A stretch of DNA of 64,000 nucleotides, from assembly GCF_020510625.1 (NCBI RefSeq), contig NZ_CP075191.1, positions 3,511,501 through 3,575,500 on the forward strand, read 5' to 3'. Both the position numbers and the translations under genes were made by a program. The notes under the pieces were generated by a model that worked only from the letters and a program-made list of their open reading frames with translations, had not been told where the DNA came from and searched no databases. Numbering within the stretch: position 1 is the stretch's first letter; every line of letters starts with the position of its first letter. This document shows positions 27,675-36,676 of the stretch, one piece after another. The stretch is from Ferribacterium limneticum. GTDB lineage: Bacteria; Pseudomonadota; Gammaproteobacteria; Burkholderiales; Rhodocyclaceae.

Positions 27675-30266
27675 CTAAACAGGGGCCTCGTCGGCACTGC
27701 CCAATGCAGTGCGACCGAGGACGAAAGGTGGCGGCTCCATCTGGCCGCAGGGGTGCAGGCCGCTGGAGGGGTAAACGTTCTTGGCGCGGGTCAGCGCGTC
27801 GGTCAGCGCCTTGATCTTCACGGCCCGGTCAGCCGTGGCGGTGCCGGCCCGGATGGCCAGCCAGTCGCGATAGGCCTTCTCGATCTCGGCCAGGTCGTCG
27901 CTGTTCACCCAGCAGATGCGCGGCAATATGTGGGCCGGCGTTTCCTGGCGCAGGGTTTCCTCGACAAAGTTGCGGAAATCGAAATCGCGGAAGCGCCCGG
28001 TAAAGGCGGGCAGGACGATGGTGATGCGGTCGCTGTAGGGATCGAGATCGGCACAGTCGGTGCAGCCGGAATCGACGCAGATGTCCATGAACGGGTCGCC
28101 GCTCTGCTCGGGCAGGAGCAGCAGATGCTCGATGACGTACAGGCCCTCGCCGCTGTAGTAGTTGCGGAGATGAGCGATCAGGCTGGCGATGGCCAGCTCC
28201 ATCGCCTCGGCGCTGGCGAAATACTCGATGCGCCGGGCGATCACTTCGCCGCCGGCATCGACGATGTTGAAGTAATGGCGACCATCGCTCGTCGTCTTGC
28301 GTGAATAGCCCTCGGGGCGCTGGGCGCGGGCGATGGCCTGTTCCATTTCGTTGCGCGCCTTGGCCTTGGTCGTGTAGTTGGTACTGCTCGACAACAAAAT
28401 CTTGGCGCTGACCGGATGGCGGACGCGGAAGCGGAATTCGTCGTTCGGCGTCGCATCGACCTCGGCATAGGTGTCGTAGGCCACCTCGGACAGGTTGCGC
28501 CGCTGCCAGTTGCCGATGTCGAGCAAGCGGGCGATGCGGCGTTCGAAGCCGGAGACGTTGTCGCTGTTCCACAGGTCGGCGTCGCCCTTCAGCGCCGCGT
28601 TGTAGGCCTGCCCGCGCTGGCCGCCGAGACGCGGATATTCGTCGAGGAAGACGCATTTGGCACTGGCCGCCTGGGCCGGCCCCATGCCGAAGCGGGCTTG
28701 CATCACGGCGGTGTATTCCTGGAAATCTTCGGCGTAACGCGCCAGCAGATGATCGAGGAAGCGGTTGCGGCGCACCAGCCCGCTACCGGCTGGTTCGACG
28801 ACTTCGCCCAGCTTGCCGGCATCGAAGCCGGCGCCGTAGACCTTTTCCCAATCCGGGAAGCTGTCGACCAGCTGGCTGAAATAGCTCTGCGCCAGTTCGG
28901 GCCGGGTCGAAAACAGGTCGCGGGCATGGGCCAGTTGCGACTGGTAATTGGCCATCATCTGGTCGAAGAAGAGCAGCCAGGCCTTGAACTGCAGCGCCTG
29001 TGCCGCGCGCTGCGGTGAGGCGCCGGGCGGCAGACCGAATTCGGAGATGCCGTAAGTCGCCGGGAAATGCGTCTGGAAGGAACGGTAGTTTTCCGGGTTG
29101 CGATAGCGGCCGAGTGGAATCGGCAGGTCTTCGAGTCGGCCGTCTTCCAGCTTGAGGCGTTCGGCCAGCCGCAGATCGCCGAGCAGGTGGGCAACGCGCT
29201 CGGCATTCGGCGGAATCGGCAGGTTCTTCTTGTAGAAAACCAGTCGGCCACGCGTTGCCGAAAGCCGCGGCTGCATCCCGGCCGGGACCGGCAGACGCCA
29301 CTTGTCAGCTGGCTCGACGGCCTTGCCGGCGCTATCCAGCGCATTGAGCAGGATGTCGCGGATGGCGACGACGCCCGGAATGTCCATGATCACGCTGATC
29401 ACGTCGGAGAGCCGGACTTCGCTGCGCAGACTGGCGGCGGCGAGCTCCTCGTCGTCGATGAAGCCATTGACCAGCTTCGGGCCTTCGAAGATTTCCGGGA
29501 TGCTCCACAGCGAGCCATCGGCGCGGTGGCGGGCGCGCATTTCGTCCAGCGTGTAGTTGAGCACCGGCGGCGCCAGGAAGCGATCAACGGCAAAGGCGAT
29601 GTCGGCAGCAACGCGGTCGGCATCAGCATCCGGCTGCAGGTCAATTTCGGCGCACAGGCTGAACAGCTGCTGCCCGACCCGGTCGACACCAACGAAATCG
29701 GTGCACAAGGCGCGATTGGCATGCAGGGTGGCCAGCACGTCGCGATCGACGCCCTGCCGCAATTCGGCAGTGTCCTTGTCGTCCATGTAGTCGAGTAGAA
29801 CACGGTAGCGGCCGCGCACGGCTATCGGGCGCTCGGTCTTGCTGCCGGTCGGTTTGGCGGCCAGCGTGCCTTCGGCCGGGTCGGCGTAGAGCGTCTTCGG
29901 CACCGGATGCAACCAGGCGTTCTTGACGCCGGGCAGGTCGATCAGCAGCTTGCGGTAGTCGGCCTCGGTGACCGGCATGCCGGGCAGGATGCTGCCTGCG
30001 CTGTCGAACAATTTGGCCATTTCGACGGCGTTGTCTTCCGATGCGGCGAGCAGGTCTTCGATCGGGAAACGGGCCCGATAGGCGAGATCGGTCAGCGCGT
30101 AGGCGAGCAGCTCCAGCGTCGTGATGCCGGGGTCGTGCGTATTGTGGTCGGTCCACTGGCGGCGCGACAGACGGCGCACGCTGTCGAGGCCGATGCCGGC
30201 CAACTGGCGCTGGTCGAGCGCCGGATCGGCGGGGGGCAGGGGCGAGATTTTGGGTTGCAGCAGCAT
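27675..30266 (-). CDS. eCIS baseplate protein, gp6/J-like (Afp12 position)
   Basis: An 863-aa protein from the ATG at 30266, preceded by ACGCGAGAAACGCC just after the stop of the upstream gene; an in-frame ATG at 30299 would overlap that gene by 20 nt. Near the N-terminus the block WTDHNTHDPGITTLELLAYA followed by LTDLAYRARF is characteristic of one of the two large eCIS baseplate components. The C-terminal part includes the Cys-rich DICVDSGCTDCADLDPYSDR and the segment VLPAFTGRFRDFDFRNFVEE. It should form, with the 1007-aa protein encoded next to it, the wedge ring linking spike and sheath. Confidence 0.8.
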   Translation of the reverse strand: MLLQPKISPLPPADPALDQRQLAGIGLDSVRRLSRRQWTDHNTHDPGITTLELLAYALTDLAYRARFPIEDLLAASEDNAVEMAKLFDSAGSILPGMPVTEADYRKLLIDLPGVKNAWLHPVPKTLYADPAEGTLAAKPTGSKTERPIAVRGRYRVLLDYMDDKDTAELRQGVDRDVLATLHANRALCTDFVGVDRVGQQLFSLCAEIDLQPDADADRVAADIAFAVDRFLAPPVLNYTLDEMRARHRADGSLWSIPEIFEGPKLVNGFIDDEELAAASLRSEVRLSDVISVIMDIPGVVAIRDILLNALDSAGKAVEPADKWRLPVPAGMQPRLSATRGRLVFYKKNLPIPPNAERVAHLLGDLRLAERLKLEDGRLEDLPIPLGRYRNPENYRSFQTHFPATYGISEFGLPPGASPQRAAQALQFKAWLLFFDQMMANYQSQLAHARDLFSTRPELAQSYFSQLVDSFPDWEKVYGAGFDAGKLGEVVEPAGSGLVRRNRFLDHLLARYAEDFQEYTAVMQARFGMGPAQAASAKCVFLDEYPRLGGQRGQAYNAALKGDADLWNSDNVSGFERRIARLLDIGNWQRRNLSEVAYDTYAEVDATPNDEFRFRVRHPVSAKILLSSSTNYTTKAKARNEMEQAIARAQRPEGYSRKTTSDGRHYFNIVDAGGEVIARRIEYFASAEAMELAIASLIAHLRNYYSGEGLYVIEHLLLLPEQSGDPFMDICVDSGCTDCADLDPYSDRITIVLPAFTGRFRDFDFRNFVEETLRQETPAHILPRICWVNSDDLAEIEKAYRDWLAIRAGTATADRAVKIKALTDALTRAKNVYPSSGLHPCGQMEPPPFVLGRTALGSADEAPV

Positions 30267-30279
30267 GGCGTTTCTCGCG

Positions 30280-33200
30280 TCAGTCGGTGGCTTCGGCAAT
30301 CACGTGCCGGGCCGCCGAAACGAGGATGGTGTCGGGCCGTTCGGCGACGATCTCGGCGACATCGTTGAGCAACAGGTCGCCGCTGCCGGCCAGACCGCAG
30401 CGGAAGTCGGTGACGAAATCGACGTAGGGCAGTTCCTCGATGAAATCGAGCAGCACCGAACGGTAGATGCGGCCGCCGAAATCGAGCTGCCGGCCCGCCG
30501 TGAAAGCCCATGGTGACAGCGCCTGGACGATGGCTTCGTGCAGTTGCCGGCGGGTGTAGTCGAAGGGATATCCGGCCCGGAAACGCACCTTGAAATCGAG
30601 CCGGATGGCCTGGTAAGCCGGATTGCGAACGCGCACCGTGACCTGCGGCGAGGCATGCGCCTGGGCCAGTTCAGTCATTTGCGTCAGGGTGTCGAGATCG
30701 ACCTTGGGTTGCAGCAGGTCGGGCAGGTTGCGGTTGCGCAGGTCGGGAATGGCGACGATCAGCAGGTGGCCGGGCGCCATCCATGAGGTTTCGCTGGCGT
30801 GCGGAATGCACTTGACGCGATGCACGCCGGGGAAGTTTTCGAGCAGCAGGCGCTCGTAATCCCAGGGCGTGATGCAGCGCTGGCGATGGCGCAGGCGCTC
30901 GGCCGCCCGGCGGTTGAGCATGGCGGCGTTTTCGCCGGCCCTCCCGCCAAAGCTGGCGTAGGGCTGGGCCACCTGCTTGAGCGCGGCGGGCGGTGCCAGC
31001 AGTTTGGCGATGCTGCCCGGGGCCAGCGTTTCAACGGCCGGAGCCGCGGCGGCCGACCAGTCACGCACCACTTCAACGCCGTTGGCGTGCACGGCGAGCA
31101 GCTTGCAGGCCGCCGCACTGTCCTTGTTCACCGCCGCCTTGAGCCAGACGGGCCCGGCCGGCAGCCAGCTGTTGTCGGTCGTCGTCGAACGCGACAGCAC
31201 CAGGCCGACGAGGCCGCTGGCGCGCAATCCACGACTGGTGTCGAGGGCGATTTCCTCCGGCGCCGCGGGGCGCCAGTGGTTGTCGCACAACACCGACCAT
31301 TTGACCGGCTGCGCCTGCAGTTCGGGATCGGCGCTGCCCTCGGCAACCTGCAGCAGCAGGTGAATGCTGTCGCCGGCCCCGACGCCAGCAACGCCGACGA
31401 TCAATTCGCCTTCGTCGGGATAGGCCGGCAGCAGGCTGATTTTCTTTTCGCTGACCCAGCCGAGCTGGCGGCGCAGGAAGGGGTGCTCGCGGCGCGGGCC
31501 GAAGGCACCGACATGGAAGAACTGCAGGTCGAGCGAGGCGGCGAAGCTGTCCTGATCGTCAAGCGTCAGGTCGACAACCGGCGATTGTGCGGCATAGGCC
31601 AGCGTGATTTCCTGCACCACCGGCGTATAGGGCTCGTTCAGCACCTTGGGGTCGCGCGTCTTGCGCGCCTCCTCCATCGTTTCGCGGCGGAAGTCAGCGT
31701 GCAGGAAATCCTCGATCAGCGCGACGGTGACGAAGCCGCTGCGCACGGCCGGTGGCGGCACGTTTTCCTGCTGATAGACCGGCTGCGCCTTCATGAAGCG
31801 CTTGCCAAACAGACGGCTGATCAGACTGCCGCCGCTGAGCATCGAATAGACGAAATTCTGCCCGACGTAGAGTGGCATGAAGACGGTCGCCGGCGCATTC
31901 GGGCTCAGCGTGCTGACGCCATCGACGCGGTTCATCAGGTTCAGCTCGCGCGAGGTCTCGCTGCCGCCGGCATCCTGATAGACCAGCCGGGCGGCGATCC
32001 CGTTGCTGACGGCGGCGACGTTCTTGTAGCTGGCATACCAGCCGGCGAAGTCGCCGGGCGCACCCTGCCAGCGCAGTCGAATCTTCAGGTCGGTCAGCGG
32101 TTTGCTCAATGCCTCGGGGCAACCGACCATGAAACGCGACCCCTTGACCGGTTGCGGGCCGAAGGGCTGGAAGGCTTTTTTCGGGTTGAGGGTGCCGAAA
32201 TCGTTCTCGAGATCCAGCGTTTTCATGCCATCGACCGTGACACTGAGGCGGGCCTTGTCGAGGCGCAGTTGCGACAGCCCGGCATAGGCGGCAGCGGCTT
32301 CCGGCCGGAGCAAGAGCTGGACGACCGGCAGCGCGGTGGCGAAGGCCGAACCGTGCAGTGCGGCGTCGTAATCGACCACGGCCGGTTCGCCATCGGGCAC
32401 GGTAAAGGCCAGCTTCAAATGGCCGGCGGCCAGCGTACCGGTCAACGAATACGGCCCGAGCCAGCCTTTTTCGCCACTGACAAAAGCCTGCAGGCGGTCG
32501 GCGATGGCCTGCCCGGCCAACCCGACGCTATCGGCAAAGGCGACATCCAGCGTTGCAGTCACCTCGCGGCGCCCTTCGCGCAGCCGCAGCAGCGACGAGG
32601 CCAGCGCAAAGCCGAGCGGCGCCGCAGCCAGCCCGGCGTGGCCGAAAGCCGACCAGTGCGGCTTGGCCGGATCTAGCGGCGTGCCGAGACCATCGGCCGA
32701 ATTGGCCACCGGGGCGAAACGCACACCGCCGGCATCGCGATAGACACTGTGCAGCGCGGTGATCTTGCCTTGGCCGATCAGGGTTTCGCGCAACGGGGCG
32801 TAGAGGCGTTCGCTGCCATCGGCGCCCTTGCCGGCCGTGAAACGATGGGCCGGTGTGATGGCAAAGGGCGCCGTGCCTTTCTTCAGTTCCAGCGTCAGAT
32901 GGGCGTGTTCGGGTTCGGCCGGCAGCGGCTCGAAACCGAGCACCCGGCGATACTGGAAATCGAGGTGGCGGGCGGTCAGGTCGTTCAGCGCATCCTTGGC
33001 CGGCGCCAGCATGTCGAGGAAGGCACCGAACAGGCCAAGATGCGGCGGCACGCTGCCGTCGTCGCGAGTGAGCATTTGCTCCGCATCGGCCGGGAAGTGG
33101 CCTTGCCAGTCGCCATCGGCCTGCGCCGGATCGAAACCGTAGTAGCGCAGCTGGGCGGCCAGCCGACGTGCTTCGGCGATGCGCTCGGCCGGGCTGCGGC

Positions 33201-33303
33201 CATCGACCGGGGCAAAACCGGGGTCGAGCGCGACCGGCGAGCGGTCTTCCTGGCTCTGCCCGAGCCGGGCAATTTCGTTTTGCAGGATGCGGTCGCTGGC
33301 CAT
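30280..33303 (-). CDS. eCIS baseplate protein, J-like (Afp11 position)
   Basis: A 1007-aa protein, the largest baseplate component. The N-terminal third includes LTARHLDFQYRRVLGFEPL and a beta-rich segment. The C-terminal third has the typical J-like block RHRQRCITPWDYERLLLENF then PGVHRVKCIP, and ends with SVLLDFIEELPYVDFVTDFR. In Afp-type particles this protein is the main wedge around the spike. It lies 6 nt after the gp25 gene and 13 nt before the next baseplate gene. Assignment to Afp11 rather than Afp12 rests on gene order and size. Confidence 0.82.
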   Translation of the reverse strand: MASDRILQNEIARLGQSQEDRSPVALDPGFAPVDGRSPAERIAEARRLAAQLRYYGFDPAQADGDWQGHFPADAEQMLTRDDGSVPPHLGLFGAFLDMLAPAKDALNDLTARHLDFQYRRVLGFEPLPAEPEHAHLTLELKKGTAPFAITPAHRFTAGKGADGSERLYAPLRETLIGQGKITALHSVYRDAGGVRFAPVANSADGLGTPLDPAKPHWSAFGHAGLAAAPLGFALASSLLRLREGRREVTATLDVAFADSVGLAGQAIADRLQAFVSGEKGWLGPYSLTGTLAAGHLKLAFTVPDGEPAVVDYDAALHGSAFATALPVVQLLLRPEAAAAYAGLSQLRLDKARLSVTVDGMKTLDLENDFGTLNPKKAFQPFGPQPVKGSRFMVGCPEALSKPLTDLKIRLRWQGAPGDFAGWYASYKNVAAVSNGIAARLVYQDAGGSETSRELNLMNRVDGVSTLSPNAPATVFMPLYVGQNFVYSMLSGGSLISRLFGKRFMKAQPVYQQENVPPPAVRSGFVTVALIEDFLHADFRRETMEEARKTRDPKVLNEPYTPVVQEITLAYAAQSPVVDLTLDDQDSFAASLDLQFFHVGAFGPRREHPFLRRQLGWVSEKKISLLPAYPDEGELIVGVAGVGAGDSIHLLLQVAEGSADPELQAQPVKWSVLCDNHWRPAAPEEIALDTSRGLRASGLVGLVLSRSTTTDNSWLPAGPVWLKAAVNKDSAAACKLLAVHANGVEVVRDWSAAAAPAVETLAPGSIAKLLAPPAALKQVAQPYASFGGRAGENAAMLNRRAAERLRHRQRCITPWDYERLLLENFPGVHRVKCIPHASETSWMAPGHLLIVAIPDLRNRNLPDLLQPKVDLDTLTQMTELAQAHASPQVTVRVRNPAYQAIRLDFKVRFRAGYPFDYTRRQLHEAIVQALSPWAFTAGRQLDFGGRIYRSVLLDFIEELPYVDFVTDFRCGLAGSGDLLLNDVAEIVAERPDTILVSAARHVIAEATD

Positions 33304-33309
33304 GGTTTC

Positions 33310-33756
33310 CTAGCGCCCTCCGCCCGGTACCATCGCCGCGCGCAGCTCGTTGCTGTCGGTTTTGTAGAACGGGAAAACGAGGTTGAAGCGCGAGTTGGTG
33401 GCGCGCACTTCGTAGTCGAGCTGGATGTTCAACTGGCCGGTATTGGGGTCGGGGCTGTCCACGCTCAGCGTGATCACCTTGATGCGCGGTTCGTGGATCA
33501 GGATGGCCGTGCGCACGCGGTCGAGCAGCAAGGTACGCATCGTCGTGCTCATCGGTTCGAACATCATTTCGTGCATGTCGAGGCCGTACTTCGGCTCGAA
33601 CAGCCGCTCGCCGGCCACGGTGCCAAACAGGATGACCAGGCTTTCATGGATGTCGGCCTCGTTGGAAACCATCACCGCGCCGCTGCGCGAAAAGCGCGGC
33701 GGAAAACTCCAGCCGGTGCCGAGGAAGGATTCGTAGCGGTCGCTGGCGTCACTCAT
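33310..33756 (-). CDS. gp25/GpW-like baseplate wedge protein (Afp9-like)
   Basis: A 148-aa protein of normal gp25 length. Key features are FLGTGWSFPPRF near the N-terminus, the block ESLVILFGTVAGERLFEPKY, GLDMHEMMFEPM, and HEPRIKVITLSVDSPD. gp25 proteins nucleate sheath polymerisation on the baseplate in T4 phage, T6SS (TssE) and eCIS. It lies in the expected position between PAAR (42 nt upstream) and the large baseplate protein (6 nt downstream). Confidence 0.92.
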   Translation of the reverse strand: MSDASDRYESFLGTGWSFPPRFSRSGAVMVSNEADIHESLVILFGTVAGERLFEPKYGLDMHEMMFEPMSTTMRTLLLDRVRTAILIHEPRIKVITLSVDSPDPNTGQLNIQLDYEVRATNSRFNLVFPFYKTDSNELRAAMVPGGGR

Positions 33757-33798
33757 GCCCCTGCTCCTTCGACCAAAAATAGCTTGTCATCGCGCGCC

Positions 33799-34077
33799 TC
33801 ATCCGATCATCACCGTCGGGCTGCCCACCGCAGCCGAGGCGCCGCACAGGCAGGTGTCGCCAACGCGCAGGGCCGGCCGGCCGGCGATCATCACCGTCGT
33901 GCTGCCCATGGGAAACGGACTGACCGTCGGCACATGGCCGGGTGGCGGGATCGGGCAGACATGCATGTCGCCCACCACTGCCGCCGGCATGCCGCCAATC
34001 AGCACGGTCGGCACGCCCGGCCCGGTGATCGTTCCACCGTGGTTGCTGAGGTCTCCGACGCGGGCTGCTGCGGGCAT
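33799..34077 (-). CDS. PAAR-repeat spike-tip protein (Afp10-like)
   Basis: A 92-aa PAAR protein. Gly/Val/Ile-rich PAAR repeats (GGTITGPGVPTVLIGGMPAA, GSTTVMIAGRPALRVGD) are present. The likely metal-binding residues are His in VVGDMHVCP and Cys in GDTCLCG. It should cap the VgrG-like spike with a sharp metal-stabilised cone. The ribosome-binding site AGGAGAA lies inside the last codons of the small ORF upstream, which ends 3 nt before this ATG. In many clusters PAAR directly follows the spike gene; here two inserted genes separate them. Confidence 0.92.
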   Translation of the reverse strand: MPAAARVGDLSNHGGTITGPGVPTVLIGGMPAAVVGDMHVCPIPPPGHVPTVSPFPMGSTTVMIAGRPALRVGDTCLCGASAAVGSPTVMIG

Positions 34078-34080
34078 GGG

Positions 34081-34257
34081 TTAGTTCTCCTGAAACTGTG
34101 TTAACCAACCCAAGACACTCGCTATTGATCCGGCCCGCAGATGTTCGTACTCGCCACCCCGGCGAAGGCCGAGAGCCAGAAGTTCAGGGCCAGCCTGTAC
34201 TGGACATCGGCTTTCGCCGATATAACGGTAGGTTTGTACTTCATCGGGCCGGATCAT
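34081..34257 (-). CDS. 58-aa ORF, translationally coupled, unknown
   Basis: MIRPDEVQTYRYIGESRCPV begins at the ATG overlapping the stop of the upstream exported-protein gene (TAATG, 1-nt overlap) and ends 3 nt before the PAAR start. The product is 58 aa, soluble, with one Cys and a Leu-rich end. The overlap and the lack of other coding potential support a real gene. No family is recognised. Its pairing with a secreted protein could mean a partner or immunity role, but nothing in the sequence proves it. It is distinct from the longer overlapping open frame, whose upstream part is a shadow of the exported-protein gene. Confidence 0.5.
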   Translation of the reverse strand: MIRPDEVQTYRYIGESRCPVQAGPELLALGLRRGGEYEHLRAGSIASVLGWLTQFQEN

Positions 34258-34895
34258 TAACGGTACTCCACTGGCTGAATATCGCTCTTGAACCAATACT
34301 GCAGTTTCACTTTGCGTGTGAGGTCGTGGCTCCAGTTGCTTACAACCACACAGACTGCTTGGTCGCTCACGGTGTGCGGAAATGCGCGAGAGAATCCAGA
34401 GCCAGAACATTGCGAGCCAGGCTGACATTGGTTTAGTTGTCCTGGGGCATTCCACGACTCTACGTATAGACGAATTGCCGTTAAGGTTGCGCCCTTTGGC
34501 ATAGCCCCACAGACAGCAGAACACCTGGCACGCTGCTGTTCATTTGCTCCAGCAAAGTCCATTAGTATCTTCTTAACATCGCCTCCAATACCAAGTGCGT
34601 TTGCGACCGGAAGAGCCGCGCCAGCGGCCTTTTCCGAATCCGATTTATTCGAGGAGCTTATCTTCGCACTAACGCCAGAGGCGGTGCCTGTTCCGTCCAA
34701 GCATGGAGGATCATCAACGTAGACATATGTTCCTGGAGGAACCGAGTCGAAGACAGTTTGTAGATACTCTCCTGACCTACAAGAGTCACACGCGGGCTCT
34801 CCATATTTTGCAAGTTGTGCCGTAGATGTATTCGAGAAAACGGCGCAGAGCATCACAACAGCAAGAAAACCAATCCGGAATCTAAGACATTTCAT
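34257..34895 (-). CDS. Cys-rich exported protein inserted in the eCIS operon, unknown
   Basis: A 212-aa protein with a clear Sec signal peptide (MKCLRFRIGFLAVVMLCAVF up to STAQ, about 26 residues). The mature part has eight Cys, grouped as PACDSC, DDPPC, ARCSAVC, NQCQPGSQC and QAVC, suggesting disulfide bonds. The C-terminus is beta-rich (VCVVVSNWSHDLTRKVKLQY). No family is recognised. The DNA is visibly AT-richer and uses more A/T-ending codons than the flanking spike and PAAR genes, so it looks acquired. A Sec-exported protein in an eCIS operon is odd, because structural eCIS proteins lack signal peptides. It could be an effector, a surface or periplasmic partner, or a passenger. Confidence 0.7.
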   Translation of the reverse strand: MKCLRFRIGFLAVVMLCAVFSNTSTAQLAKYGEPACDSCRSGEYLQTVFDSVPPGTYVYVDDPPCLDGTGTASGVSAKISSSNKSDSEKAAGAALPVANALGIGGDVKKILMDFAGANEQQRARCSAVCGAMPKGATLTAIRLYVESWNAPGQLNQCQPGSQCSGSGFSRAFPHTVSDQAVCVVVSNWSHDLTRKVKLQYWFKSDIQPVEYR

Positions 34896-34948
34896 TTTGA
34901 CCTTCCTTTCTATCGTGGTGAGTGAGGTACTAGGTGCCAGGATGAGTA

Positions 34949-36673
34949 CTAATTAATCTGAACCATGGCGCCGGACAACTTGGCCATGCCGCCACCCTTG
35001 AGCTCAGCGCTGGCGCTGCCCTCAAGTTTCAGTTCGCTGCCGGCCTTGATTTCGAAACCGGCCGTCGCTTCCATCTTGGTTTCCGTCCCGGCCTTCATTT
35101 CGACCGCCTTGGCGCTCTCGAAATGGATGCCGTCGCTGTCCATCGTGATCTTGTTGCCGTTCTGGTCGGCCAGCGTCAGCGACTGTTCGTCCTCGTTGAG
35201 CACAATCGAATTGCCGGCCGGCGTCGACAAGGTCATGACGATCTTGTCGTCGTCGAAATGCACGGTCATGCCGGAACGGGTCTTCAGCATCTTTTCGTGG
35301 TTGTCGTCGCTGCCTTCAAGTGGCGCCGGCTTGGCGCTGCTGTGCAGCATGCCGAGGATGACCGGATGGCGCGGATCGTCGGCCAGAAAACCGACCGTCA
35401 CCTCGTCACCGATTTCGGGGCGGAAGAAGAAGCCACGGTCGTCGCCGGCATCGAGGCTGGCCACCCGCGCCCACAGGCCGTCGCTGGCCAGACCGAGGAG
35501 CGGCAGTTTTACGCGGACGCGATGTTCGCCATCCGGGTCTTCGTTGCTGGTAACGACGCCAATCTGCAGGCCCGATACGCCGGGCAGCAGGGCATCGGCC
35601 TTCGATTTTCCGGGCGTCTCAAGATCGACGCCACCGAACTGCACATGCGTTTTCCAGCCCTGGACCAGACTGAACTCATGGCGCACGCCGGTGACCAGCA
35701 CCTTGCCGTTGAAGCGTCGGCCAAGACCGGCCAGTTCGACCACCACGCCGGGTTTGACCGTGGCAATGCCCTCGCACTTGCCGCGGCCGGAAACCTGATC
35801 GACCCGGCGATACAGTGCGATGCCATCGACCCAGGCCTGCGTTTCGGCTTCCGGCAACGCAGGGTGGCGCACATCGAAGGCCTGATCGGCGACACCGGCC
35901 AGATCGTCGCTGCTCAGGTTGCCGGGTGGCGTGAAGGATGGCGTTCCCGCCTGAACCTCAACGGCTTCCTGGCTCGCCGCATCCCAGCTCGTTCCCTTGA
36001 CTTCGGCGTGCTGCAGACGGGCGTCGATTTCGCCTTCGAATTCGAGCAGCGTCGCACCGTACTGCAGTGTGCAGAGCGTGGCGCCAGTCAGCGCCGGTTT
36101 GCGAACCACGACCTTGTCGCTCTCGCACCAGACCAGCTGGCCGTTGGCCCGCGCCCGGGCAAGGATGAAATCCCAGTCCGTACTCTGATACTGCAGCACC
36201 TGCTTGTGCGACAGCGAGCTTGCTTCGACATCTGCGCCCACACCGGCCGCGCTGAGCACGGCTTCGATGATGTCGCTGTCGGTTTTGTCGAAATAATCGG
36301 TCGAGCGCTCAGTGACGGCCAGCTTCATGGCGGCATGCCGGCAATCAACCACCAGTTGCGAGGCCGCCGCTTCACGCACCCGCGCACCCTGGCGAACCAC
36401 CGTGCCGACGAACACCGAGGTACTGTCGCGCCCGGCCCCGGCCAGGATTTCGATGCTTTGCCCCGGCGTAAACAGGTCGCCATCGCTGAGCGGGAACTGC
36501 CCGGTCGACGCGGCGCCATCGACATAGACCAGCCGGGCCGAGGCGATGCGGTTGGCCGAAACCGTGACGCTGACCGAGAGTAGCTGGTGCTCGCGCGGCA
36601 CCGCCTGGCCACCGGCCTTGATGGTGAATTCGCGATGTTCGGCGGCGATGGGCAGGGCGCGGGTTTCCGGCAC
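34949..36673 (-). CDS. VgrG-like central spike protein (Afp8-like)
   Basis: A 574-aa protein. The N-terminal part (about 1-330) is of phage late-control gpD type, with AMKLAVTERSTDYFDKTDSD and VLQYQSTDWDFILARARANG. The OB-fold/gp5 needle region has GVVTSNEDPDGEHRVRVKLP and RPEIGDEVTVGFLADDPRHP then VILGMLHS. The C-terminus is a repetitive beta-helix (KAVEMKAGTETKMEATAGFE). It should trimerise into the spike that carries the PAAR tip. Only 3 nt separate it from the LysM gene upstream, and 53 nt of AT-rich DNA from the inserted gene downstream. Confidence 0.92.
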   Translation of the reverse strand: MPETRALPIAAEHREFTIKAGGQAVPREHQLLSVSVTVSANRIASARLVYVDGAASTGQFPLSDGDLFTPGQSIEILAGAGRDSTSVFVGTVVRQGARVREAAASQLVVDCRHAAMKLAVTERSTDYFDKTDSDIIEAVLSAAGVGADVEASSLSHKQVLQYQSTDWDFILARARANGQLVWCESDKVVVRKPALTGATLCTLQYGATLLEFEGEIDARLQHAEVKGTSWDAASQEAVEVQAGTPSFTPPGNLSSDDLAGVADQAFDVRHPALPEAETQAWVDGIALYRRVDQVSGRGKCEGIATVKPGVVVELAGLGRRFNGKVLVTGVRHEFSLVQGWKTHVQFGGVDLETPGKSKADALLPGVSGLQIGVVTSNEDPDGEHRVRVKLPLLGLASDGLWARVASLDAGDDRGFFFRPEIGDEVTVGFLADDPRHPVILGMLHSSAKPAPLEGSDDNHEKMLKTRSGMTVHFDDDKIVMTLSTPAGNSIVLNEDEQSLTLADQNGNKITMDSDGIHFESAKAVEMKAGTETKMEATAGFEIKAGSELKLEGSASAELKGGGMAKLSGAMVQIN

Positions 36674-36676
36674 GGT

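Noticed and set aside
34081..34524. 147-aa minus-strand frame containing the 58-aa ORF
   Set aside because: Its first 89 codons overlap the exported-protein gene in another frame and look non-coding; only the coupled 58-aa portion is kept.
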